Assembly: GCA_015039465.1 (NCBI GenBank)
Contig: MU130157.1
Span: 703,492-719,375 of the forward strand
Direction of reading: 5' to 3'
DNA length: 15,884 nucleotides
Origin: Phlegmacium glaucopus
Lineage: Eukaryota; Basidiomycota; Agaricomycetes; Agaricales; Cortinariaceae
Part shown: positions 7,870-15,884 of the stretch, one piece after another
How positions within the stretch are numbered: position 1 is the first letter of the stretch
How the letters are laid out: every line of letters starts with the position of its first letter
Made by a program: the position numbers and the translations under genes
The notes under the pieces: model-generated
Seen by the model: the letters and a program-made list of their open reading frames with translations, nothing else
What the model was told of the DNA's origin: nothing
Database searches by the model: none

Positions 7870-8853
7870 ATGCACATGTAATAAGGGTGTTTATAGTAAG
7901 ATAAGTAATGCATATCTATGATCTGTAGTTATTTGGATCATCAGGTCTAGTATGAACAGGTCTGACAAAACCAGCACCTGGGATGACTTGGGGAGGGTTC
8001 AAAACCCCAGGGGGCACTTGGGCAGTGAGAGCCTGAGGAGTGTGACCTGCAAGTGTGGTAGAAAAAGCTCTCCCAAGTTGCAACTGATTCATAACATCCA
8101 TGTTGTTAAAGTGATAAATATAATGCATCTTTAGCCTAAGTAATGTTGACTGGAGCTTGACTGGAGGCTGGATTTGACACAGTTGTACCATGACCATCCA
8201 CACTGCCACTGGGTTCTAGTTTGGGCACCAATAATCACTATATTGGTGGTGGCCATAGCCAGCCATATTCAGGTGACGGATGAGCTTCCTGTATGTGTTC
8301 ACTAGAAAAAGATTCATTGGTGGTTGGACATCAAAGCACCTATCTTGAATGAAAACTGTACTTACCTCAATGAGAATGCCAGCCATTAGGGAGATCATCT
8401 TTGGTATTTCACAAGGATATATCATATGAGATTCCATAGTGACCAAAAGGCAAGCCTACAATGGTGGGTGGTATGGGGGGCAGAACAAACACCATGGCTG
8501 TGATGCTCATGATGGTTAGGTTACAAATCATTGAGGGTGAACTTGGGATCTTGCATACTTACCTGGATTTTGTAAGGAAATCTAGTACCAATGTGAGGTG
8601 TTGTTGAACATTGAACATTGACATTGGATAATCATATGACAATCAGAGTGACCAAAGTATGTCATGGTTCAGTCTGCTTTCAGAACTTTCATGCCCCATT
8701 AACATTGATCTTCCTCTGCATCAACCATGCATTGTGCTTCCACTGAAGTCAACTTCACTGAAGACATGGTGAAAAAACAGATCAGATATGAAACCATCTC
8801 TGGAGAACAGGCTGAAGTGCTTAGATCAGACCTACTGTTAAGTTCAAGGACTC
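7870..8853 (-). pseudogene. Possible degraded gene or exons on the minus strand
   Basis: Two consecutive minus-strand frames look more protein-like than the other frames here. 8446-8216 includes PPMNLFLVNTYRKLIRHLN and GYGHHQYSDYW before a stop. 8209-7916 includes QLGRAFSTTLAGHTPQ and a Pro-rich tail (PPGVLNPPQVIPGAG, PDDPNNYRS) ending in TAG. A GTAAGTAC at about 8367 on this strand could be a donor. Joining the pieces needs a frame change near 8212, so the gene is probably broken. The family is not recognised. Upstream, 8450-8853 shows only short minus-strand open pieces. This is a weak call. Confidence 0.25.
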
Positions 8854-9242
8854 TGTTCCGGAGTATCGGACAGAGTTTTATCAGAAGGAATGGATAAGGA
8901 CTTCAGCCTCAGCGTATATGCTATGCTACCCTAAACCTTTGTGTCCTAATTTTGGAGTAGGAATGGAACAGAGTGGAACTGGAAGTTGCAGGGACTTAGA
9001 GGAGGAACAAGAGGAGGAAACTAAGTTGATATTTGAACTGAAATACATACAAGCTTCAAGTACTTAAATAATAAAAGGAATGGCAACCAAAATATAAAAG
9101 ATAAATATAAAGTGCTGCATTCTGCCCCAGAAAGTCCTGCATTCTTGGGTGAATAATCCATAGTAGGTGTGCTGACTGATAGTGGGAAAGTGATGACAAA
9201 TGAATAGTTGTTATGGTGAAGATGTGGTAATGGGCTTGGAAA
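8854..9242 (-). repeat. LTR-like dispersed repeat, copy b
   Basis: 9090-9240 is the reverse complement of about 15745-15884, sharing CACATCTTCACCATAACAAC and TTATTCACCCAAGAATGCAG. 8880-9060 is a direct relative of 14870-15070, sharing CAGCCTCAGcGTATATGCTaTGCTACCC and AACTTAGAGG-like blocks. On the minus strand the copy could end with ...CCGGAACA (8863-8854), a plausible partner for a TGTTAC start. Copies b and d together give the fullest view of a repeat of roughly 0.5-0.7 kb. MITE-like element 2 begins right at 9243. Confidence 0.6.
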
Positions 9243-9741
9243 CATTATTTCAAGGTATATGCATCATTATCTTATGCTTACAGTGTGAAATCAAAAATTC
9301 TGAGCTGATAGGCATGTTAAGAATCAAAAAATACATATATTATGTCACCAAAACTAGTTGCAAAAGTGCATTGGTGAAATGTTATAAGAGCCACTACTTT
9401 TTCTGGTGGGCACAGCCACCCAAAAATGAACATGGCTGTATGCAACACATAGCACCTTTGCTTCATGGCTTAATCTCCTTTCCTCTCAAACCACTATATA
9501 TCTGAGCCAAAACTCCATCTCCACATCCATTATCCACTTCTTTATTGAATAAATACTTCTGTGCCCACCTAAAATAGGCAGAAAAAGTAGTGGCTCTTAT
9601 AACATTTCATCAATACACTTTTGCAACTAGTTTTGGTGACATAATATATGTATTTTTTGATTCTTAACATGCTTATCAGCTCAGAATTTCTAATTTCACA
9701 CTGTAAGCATAAGATAATGATGCATATACCTTGAAATAATG
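9243..9741. mobile_element. Fold-back MITE-like element 2
   Basis: An arm at about 9243-9417 is repeated inverted at about 9570-9741. The termini are CATTATTTCAAGGTATATGC and its reverse complement, and the arms extend through ATAAGAGCCACTACTTTTTC. The loop of about 150 bp includes a TATATAT stretch and no recognisable gene. The frame crossing 9200-9505 is a by-product of the arm and is not a gene. It sits immediately beside LTR-like copy b, as if inserted into or next to it. No target-site duplication is evident. It is unrelated in sequence to element 1. Confidence 0.75.
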
Positions 9742-9990
9742 ACCTCAATGGACAAATATAAAATTTCTAACCTGATAGAAATGTTCATAATAACATTTAG
9801 AATAATTTATTCCAGCAAAACAAGTCTCAGATTTGAGGTGCTGGAGAGTTATAAAGGGTAGACATCTCAGCACTCAGATTTAGCAGGGGAATCATCATTA
9901 TGGCCACAAAGAAATATATTGGTTGTATTCAACTTGCAGTTTCTGATTCAAACTACTCTTTATGTACCATTTTCAACTTAAAAACATCCT

Positions 9991-10355
9991 ATTAAATGTT
10001 GTGTGAGGAATGAAAGGCCATGTCTCAACATTTCATATGTGACACCTATGTGATGCCACTATGACATGGTACATAACTCAAGTATTGGTCCCCCAAATTA
10101 AAGGGACAGAAGATATTTCAGAGTCTGGGGAGGAATTTGACTTCTCAGAAGAAGAAGGAAATGAGGATATGGGAGTCATGGGATGATGATTAGGTAGTTT
10201 ATGTCACTTGAACTTAGTTATTTGGACAATCAATTATGATTTTAAAGCTTCTAATATATTTTAACATTTTTTTACACTAAAAAGAATCAAGGTAAAGCAT
10301 GCAAAACTGAGTGAGCAACAAAAGATTCATGTGTTTCACAGTTTGTCATGCTTTT
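9991..10355 (+). repeat. Outer arm A of nested palindrome
   Basis: Inverted partner of 14455-14835. Shared blocks include TCAACATTT, CACTATGACATGGTACATAA, CAGAAGATATTTCAGAGTCT, ACTTAGTTATTTGGAC and AAAACTGAGTGAGCAACAAA. Within this arm an acidic open segment (about 10050-10183, with DISESGEEFDFSEEEGNED then TGA) could be the tail of a transposon protein, but the partner arm has a 4-base length difference and a stop in the same place. Coding is therefore not conserved. Confidence 0.75.
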
Positions 10356-10841
10356 GGCTGTGTGATGTGATGTGATGCTCCCACAACCATAACAGGAGGT
10401 GGCCATCCCCACTTGAAGGATAATCCAGCTCAATGACCCTGTCCTGTATTCTACATCTCATCAATGATGTACAGGATGTCTGTACACCCTAAGATAGATG
10501 CCACCAGGAACTGGCACCCCTTATGTAAGCAGATTGAGCTCAATTTCTCAACCTCAATAACCTGCCACAAAAGGAATATTTCAAAAATGCAAGCCCACCA
10601 AACAGATTAGAGCTACTTTGTAAACATATCTCTGTGCTTAGAATTCTTAAAAACTTCTTTAATCAATGAAAAGTTCTCCTTTTTTATTGGAGTCAGAAAA
10701 AGCTTCCAATGTCACTTTTGTGCACAGAAAAGGTAAAAGAAAATTCAGTCGAATTTTTAGCCAAACATTTCGCTGCTTACATAAAGAATCACGTGGTCTA
10801 ATCTCAGATCTTTTATCAACATCTTGAAGTGCGATATCACA
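10356..10841. other. Stretch between palindrome arms; holds a short inverted copy of the central segment
   Basis: 10491-10532 is the near-perfect reverse complement of 12614-12655 (GATGCCACCAGGAACtgGCACCCC on this strand). On the minus strand this reads a short PVPGGIYL peptide before losing its frame. A 62-codon minus frame (10847-10659) has no support beyond being open. No other gene was recognised. Confidence 0.45.
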
Positions 10842-12199
10842 CACCAATACTGATTGGTAGCATGAGAAGAAAGCTTAAAAGTTGCCATCATGAAAATAAG
10901 CGGACTTTGAATTCACTTACCTATTTTGGAAGCAGCCCTGAATCGCGTTCCTGGTCAACAAATCATTCGTTCAATGTTATCACCCTCATCGCTCATCATA
11001 CTCTCAATGTCTCACACTATGCTCTCCATCATTTTCACTATCGACATGCTCCTAAGCATATACCATCCGTTCGTTCCTTGGTTAGTGATCCAGCAAAGCG
11101 ATCAATCTACTATTTGCATCGGTCATCGGCTCACATTTGATTGTATCTTTGGTCCATCATTTCAAGAACGGCCCCTTTATGGACACATCAGCTACATCTC
11201 CCATTATGTACAAGGCTTTGTCATTGTTGTTGTGGCTATGGACCCACAAGTCTTCCCTTCAGCCATCTATCTTGCCATCCCTCGCTCCTGGATCTCACTC
11301 AGTCCCCTATCCTCAATTATCTACCTCCTATCTTATCATTCACTGCCAAAACCATCATTCACGCGGTACATGAAGCCTTCCCACCCTCTTTATGACAACT
11401 TAGGAAGTCCAGGAGGATCACAACTAAGCAGGAATTGCAGATGAATCAGCAGCAGAGGATTATTCTCGCAGTGTGTCAAGTGTTATCAAGGCTGCGCGAC
11501 ATGGGATCATGGGCAAGTAGTGTTTTCTCGGGAACAAGGCTGCGCCTTTCAAGTGTTGACTCAGGACCTTTCACATTTTTGACATGACCACACACCTATG
11601 GAGTTGATATATTTTTGCTATTGGACTATGTACACTGCCTTCTTTTCTTTTCTCTCGCACTTTGACACTTTACAGATTTTTTTTTATTGTTCCTTTTTCT
11701 TTTCCATTGTTCTTTTCTTCTCGCAGCTGTCCTCTCTTTATCTTTCTTCCTTTGACAGCACGTACTTCTTTCTTTTTATGGTTCTACATAGCCTCATCCT
11801 TAGGGTATAAATACTGCTCTTTTGTACCAGGATAGTTAGTTTCCCCCGGTTCATCTCAATTCATTCTTACTCCCCAACAGTCATCCTCTCAGTGGAATTC
11901 CAGTGAATTCCTCCCTCTAAGTTCGCTTTTCAGTCCCTTACTGTCATTGTCCTCTACTGTCAACCGCTATAGTCTTACTGAAGACTCTTTCTTACCCATC
12001 CTCATCCTCATCTTCTACCTCATTCATCTTCCAAGACCTTCATCCTCATCCTCCTCACCTCTACTCTTGCTCCCTATCTCTGTGTGTTACAAGTCAAGGT
12101 TACACCTTCCCTAAACGAACAACAGGGAGTCTCTTGACCTAAAGACTGGTCCACTGCTCTCTGGTTGGTGTTTTATAACAACACAAACAATGATTTATA
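10842..12199 (+). repeat. Inner arm B of nested palindrome, LTR-like
   Basis: Inverted partner of 12757-14050, roughly 90% alike by eye over the whole length. Features in order: a region with a 172-codon open frame (10926-11444) that is frameshifted in the partner; a long pyrimidine-rich tract (about 11630-11780); TATAAATAC at 11806; a CT-rich segment (11850-12070); and ...TTGGTGTTTTATAACAACAC near the inner end. Pyrimidine tract, TATA box, then transcribed leader is the layout expected of an LTR promoter, and ...TAACA is a common LTR end. However, exact TG...CA borders and a target-site duplication could not be fixed. It could instead be a very long terminal inverted repeat of a DNA transposon. 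Confidence 0.8.
11806..11814 (+). promoter_or_regulatory. Candidate TATA box in arm B
   Basis: GGGTATAAATACTG follows about 150 bases of pyrimidine-rich sequence, a common fungal core-promoter arrangement. It points toward the palindrome centre. The same motif, on the other strand, is kept in the partner arm at 13088-13096. Confidence 0.35.
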
Positions 12200-12756
12200 G
12201 CGATTAGAGTGCGATAGTGGCACAGACACCCATTGCTTGTCTTGATGAAGTCCCACAGCTCCAAATCTTACGGTATAGTATCTGATTTAAGCTGTGTTAT
12301 GTTTTCACTGACTTATGATGTTCCACAGATATGCCAACTGTTCCGCAAGGTTCATCAACTCATATGCACAGGGCCTTTCAGGTCCAGAAGCTTCTTGGGC
12401 CAGCAAGGAATATCATGGCCACCGTACACTCCCTGCTGAAATTGTTGCTGAGCTCAAGGAATCTTATAAAGCCCATCTGGATGTGCTTGAAAGCTTAAAA
12501 AATATCCCTAAAACTGTAGCATGATTTTTTTATTCTCCAATGTCATTTTTAATACTCTTCCGGCTTTATTTTTTTTTCAAACCCAACATTTCACTGCTCT
12601 TGGTGCTTAGTAAGCTGCTTACATAGGGGTGCTGGTTCCTGGTGGCATCTATCTTACTCCTCCCATCCAGGGCAATTGTGAGGCACCTCTCTCCAAGCCA
12701 ATTGCTGAGCTGAGGAAAGAGCTTCAACTATTCTGGGATCCCAAAAATCTGCATGG
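12200..12756 (+). other. Centre of the nested palindrome
   Basis: The 557-bp non-palindromic centre carries a KDZ-like exon (12329-12524), an AT-rich gap, and a second coding-like segment (about 12628-12752) whose frame reads VLVPGGIYLTPPIQG, KPIAELRKELQLFW and DPKNLHG before a possible donor GTATAA at 12756. I do not recognise the family of the second segment. A shorter inverted copy of its start lies at 10491-10532, so this piece was itself duplicated. Confidence 0.4.
12329..12524 (+). pseudogene. KDZ-like transposase, C-terminal exon fragment
   Basis: An acceptor (TTCCACAG, 12321-12328) opens a frame reading YANCSARFINSYAQGLSG, then PEASWASKEYHGHRTLP, then AEIVAELKESYKAHLDVLES, ending at TGA (12522-12524). 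From memory, the RF-x-x-AY-x-x-GL-x-G-x-x-A-x-WA-x-x-x-Y-x-GHR-x-LP pattern is characteristic of the C-terminal part of fungal KDZ (Kyakuja-Dileera-Zisupton) transposases. Only about 65 codons are present and the catalytic core is absent, so it cannot work by itself. It lies between two inverted LTR-like arms. The family call rests on recalled motif similarity. Confidence 0.5.
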
Positions 12757-14050
12757 TATAAATCATTGTTTGTGTTGTTATATAACACCAACCAGAGAGC
12801 AGTGGACAGTCTTTAGGTCAAGAGTCTCCCTGTTGTTTGTTTAGGGAAGGTGTAACCTTGACTTGTAACACACAGAGGTAGTGGGTGAGAATAGAGAAGA
12901 GGAGGATGAGGATGAATGAGAAAGAGTCTTCAGCAAGACTATATCAATTGACAGTAGAGGACAGTAACAGATAAAAGGTTGAAAAAGTGAACTTGAGGGA
13001 GGAATTTACTGGAATTCCACTGAGAAGATGACTGTTGGGGAGTAAGAATGAATTGAGGTGAACTACCTATCCTGGTACAAAAGAGTAGTATTTATACCCT
13101 AAGGATGAGGCTATGTAGAACAATAAAAAGAAAGAAGTACATGCTGTCAAAGGAAGAAAGATACAGCTGCGAGAAGAAAAGAACAATGGAAAAGAAGAAG
13201 GAACAATAAAAAAATCTGTAAAGTGTCAAAGTGCAAGAGAAAAGAAAAGAAGGCAGTGTACATAGTCCAATAGCAAAAATATATCAACTCCATAGGTGTG
13301 TGGTCATGTCAAAAATGTGAAAGGTCCTGAGTCAACACTTGAAAGGTGCAGCCTTGTTCCTGAGAAAATACTACTTGCCCATGATCCCATGTCGTGCAGC
13401 CTTGATAACACTTGACACACTGTGAGAATAATCCTCTGCTGCTGATTCATCTGCAATTCCTGCTTAGTTGTGATCCTCCTGGACTTCCTAAATTGTCATA
13501 AAGAGGGTGGGAAGGCTTCATGTACCGCGTGAATGATGGTTTTGGCAGTGAATGATAAGATAAGAGGTAGATAATTGAGGATAGGGGACTGAGTGCAATC
13601 CAAGAGTGAGGGATAGCAAGATAGATGGCTGAAGCGAAAAATTGTGGGTCCATAGCCACAACAACAATGACAAAGCCTCTGACATAATGAGAGATGTAGC
13701 TGATGCGTCCATAAAGGGGCCGTTCTTGAAATGATGGACCAAAGATACGATCAAACGTGAGCCGATGACCGATGCGAATAGTAGATTGATCGCTTTGTTG
13801 GATCACTAGCCAAGGAACAAATTGGATGGTAGATGCTTAGGAGCATGTCGATAGTGAAAACGATGGAGAGCATAGTGTGAGACATTGAGAGTATGATGAG
13901 CAATGAGGGTGATAACATTGAACGAATGTTTTGTTGACCAGGAACACAATTCAGGGCTGCTTCCAAAATAGGTAAGTGAATTCAAAGTCCGCTTATTTTC
14001 ATGATGGCAACTTTTAAGCTTTCTTCTCATGCTACCAATCAGTATTGGTG
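12757..14050 (-). repeat. Inner arm B' of nested palindrome
   Basis: Reverse-complement partner of 10842-12199, about 60 bp shorter because of small deletions, mainly in the pyrimidine-rich and CT-rich parts. The long frame of arm B is broken here: a one-base length difference (around 13820-13830) splits it into two minus-strand frames (13966-13751 and 13806-13447). The TATA-like motif is at 13088-13096 on the minus strand. The divergence shows the two arms have evolved apart or arrived separately. Confidence 0.8.
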
Positions 14051-14454
14051 CGCGATAACGTGGAACCAATTTGTCATCTTAGCTAATACCACTGATTCTG
14101 TGATGTACAGCAGCAGTCATTGGCTAAAACTCCAAGAATGCGGGACAGGACAGTTGAATATGACATCCTGTTACAACTTAGAACGACTCAGAAGCTTCTA
14201 AGTCGTAAACAGATTGTATAAAAGTTGCCTTCATTTGTTCGATGAGCTCAGCAATTTCCAAAGATCACTCTCGTGGCAGCTTCTTAAGAGTTTGAGAAGG
14301 TCAGAGTCAAGATAACAGAGGTTAAAGTCTCAAGAATTAGCTAAGGTAATACAAGACAGTAAATCAAACGACATCTATACTAATAGAGAGAGTCTTGAGA
14401 CTTAAAGTAAGGCATCCGCATGTGATGCATGTTGTGTGGGTATCAAATAGGTGA
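14051..14454. other. Unpaired stretch between arms B' and A'
   Basis: Has no counterpart in the matching position on the other side (10356-10841), so the palindrome is asymmetric here. It contains a near-perfect 22-bp palindrome at 14184-14205 (CGACT-x-AGAAGCTTCT-x-AGTCG) with one mismatched pair. The open frame 14001-14201 starts inside arm B' and is not supported as a gene. Confidence 0.4.
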
Positions 14455-14835
14455 AACAAGCATATGATGAAAGCTGTGAAACACAGGAATCTTTTGTTGC
14501 TCACTCAGTTTTGCATGCGGTACCTGGATTCTTTTGAGTGTAAAAAAATGTGTAAAATATATGTAGAAGCTTTAAAACCAGAATGTAGTCGGTCCAAATA
14601 ACTAAGTTCAAAAGACATAAACGAAATAATCATCAACACATGACTCCCATATCAACATTTCCTTCTTATTCTGAGAACCCAAATTCATCCCCAGACTCTG
14701 AAATATCTTCTGTCCCTCTAAGTCACTTGGGCGACCAATACCTGAGTTATGTACCATGTCATAGTGGCATCTGAAATTAGGTGTCACATACCAAATGTTG
14801 AGACATGGCCGTTAATTCCGCACAAAACATTTAAT
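14455..14835 (-). repeat. Outer arm A' of nested palindrome
   Basis: Reverse-complement partner of 9991-10355, with scattered substitutions and small indels. The acidic frame of arm A is interrupted here by a stop. A further LTR-like copy begins next to its outer edge, at about 14850. Confidence 0.75.
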
Positions 14836-14849
14836 ATTGGATGGAATGA

Positions 14850-15120
14850 AAGGAATGGAAGGAACTGAACTGAACAGTAATGGAGTAGGACTATAGCCTC
14901 AGTGTATATGCTGTGCTACCCAGCTCCTTCATTGTTCTAATTTCAGAGTTGAAGGGAAATGGAATAGAAGCAGAAGCTTAAGGAACTTAGAGGGAGATCA
15001 AGAATGGGAAGCTAAGTTGATATTCAAAACTAAGGGAAAACATACAAGTCTAAGTACATAAATATTGCTAAAGAATAACATCAAAATGTAAAAGATAAAA
15101 ATAATAATGCTGTGCTCTGC
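14850..15120 (-). repeat. LTR-like dispersed repeat, copy c
   Basis: 15006-15120 pairs as reverse complement with copy a (6952-7067), and 14870-15070 aligns directly with copy b. It is closer to copy a than to copy b in the shared block. It is partial: it lacks the segment that copy d shows at 15583-15760. Confidence 0.6.
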
Positions 15121-15582
15121 TGTTATGAACATTTTTCTTTTTCCTTTCTTAATTCCACCAAATATGCTTATGTTTTACCTATGCACTCTTTCCACACCTT
15201 TTTCATTTCCGTTACATGCTTCATCCTTTTACTTTTCATTGTTTCATATGCATTTCATCTACATGTGTTTGACACATTGTATGAGTCATCTCTATTTTTA
15301 CATATGACTCACCTTTTACATGTGACTTATTCTTTACTATAAATATGTATTTACTACCTTGTAAATTCTCTAAGGGAAGATATGGTACTAGCAGCATAGA
15401 ATTGAGGAAAGCTGAAAATTAGTTTAGGGCAGGTCAGAAATTGTTGAACCCTTTTAAAGCCAAAAGACTGTGGGAGCAGCACAGTATGGGGATTTAAAAA
15501 TCTAAATTAAAGTCAGACCATATCAAAGTAGACCTGTGACCATTCCCTGACCTGTATGGCTGAGTTTAGAACAGGGGGGTAG
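15121..15582 (+). other. Stretch upstream of copy d, with a candidate polypurine tract
   Basis: Mostly T-rich DNA with open but low-complexity frames (15107-15342) that are not supported as genes. 15571-15582 (ACAGGGGGGTAG) is purine-rich and directly precedes TGTTAC at 15583, as a polypurine tract precedes a 3' LTR. The segment may be the 3' internal end of a non-autonomous or decayed LTR retrotransposon. Confidence 0.4.
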
Positions 15583-15884
15583 TGTTACATTCCATTATAT
15601 GTTACTCTGGTCCAGCTTCATCAGAGTTGTCTCCAGTAGTCCATACTCCATTCCAGTACTTCCCCTTGTATCTGGATCTACTCTTCCTACATCCAACTCT
15701 GAGACTTCTCTGTATCATTCCAGCTCTTCTGATGTTACTCCAAACCAATACCACATCTTCACCATAACAACTATTCCTCTGTCATCACTTTCCCACTATC
15801 AGTCAGCACACCTGCTATGGATTATTCACCCAAGAATGCAGGACCTTCCAGGAGCAGAACGCAGCACTTTCTATTTATCTTTTA
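15583..15884 (+). repeat. LTR-like dispersed repeat, copy d (runs off the window)
   Basis: Starts TGTTACATTCC right after a candidate polypurine tract. 15745-15884 is the reverse complement of about 9090-9240. The copy is cut by the window end just where the A/T-rich TATCTTTTA block, shared by copies a-c, begins. The open frame 15582-15767 is Ser/Pro/Leu low complexity and is not supported as a gene. Confidence 0.6.

Noticed and set aside
7393..7913. Four frames of 61-72 codons on both strands
   Set aside because: Mirror-image products of the hairpin arms of MITE-like element 1; no codon signal.
9200..9505. 101-codon plus-strand frame
   Set aside because: Spans the border between LTR-like copy b and MITE-like element 2, so it is a chance composite.
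10050..10183. Acidic peptide tail as a conserved gene end
   Set aside because: The inverted partner arm has a length difference and a stop in this frame, so coding is not conserved.
15107..15342. Two overlapping frames with hydrophobic, Phe/Leu/Ser-rich products
   Set aside because: Low-complexity T/C-rich DNA, no splice or start context, next to repeat copies.

Overview
The window looks like nuclear DNA of a basidiomycete fungus, probably an agaricomycete. The signs are multi-exon genes with introns of about 47-64 bp (GT...AG with CTAAC/CTTAC-like branch sites) and protein families I recognise from mushroom genomes: a DUF6532-like protein, a G-domain/P-loop NTPase of the RGEHDI...IFHD type, KDZ-like and hAT-like transposase remnants, and many AT-rich repeats. 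Family names are recalled, not searched.

Layout. 1-1870 is written backwards: it is reversed but not complemented. Read from 1870 down to 1 without complementing, it gives a well-phased gene of about ten exons. Its last reversed exon runs in frame, without a gap, into ordinary + strand sequence at 1871, so the join is exact at 1870/1871 and the gene ends near 2145-2223. 2638-5974 is a 5'-truncated G-domain gene with an in-frame TAA and a probable frameshift. Between its fifth large exon (ending 3527) and its C-terminal exon (from 5708) lies a tandem array in which intron-like units of about 53 bp are separated by exactly three bases, in the pattern AG-NNN-GT. If spliced, it would be a chain of about 30 single-codon exons, all in frame and none a stop. 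This is the most unusual feature of the window.

6408-6790 is an hAT-like transposase fragment with one intact intron. From about 6790 to the end the window is mostly mobile-element debris: four pieces of an LTR-like repeat (6790-7067, 8854-9242, 14850-15120, 15583-15884), two fold-back MITE-like elements (7428-7869 and 9243-9741), and a nested palindrome (9991-14835). The palindrome has outer arms of about 370 bp and inner LTR-like arms of about 1.3 kb around a 557-bp centre that carries a KDZ-like C-terminal exon.

The genes do not form a pathway. The DUF6532-like gene, once the reversal is undone, is the only one that looks intact; the rest are decayed or transposon-derived. I saw no tRNA, rRNA or CRISPR array.
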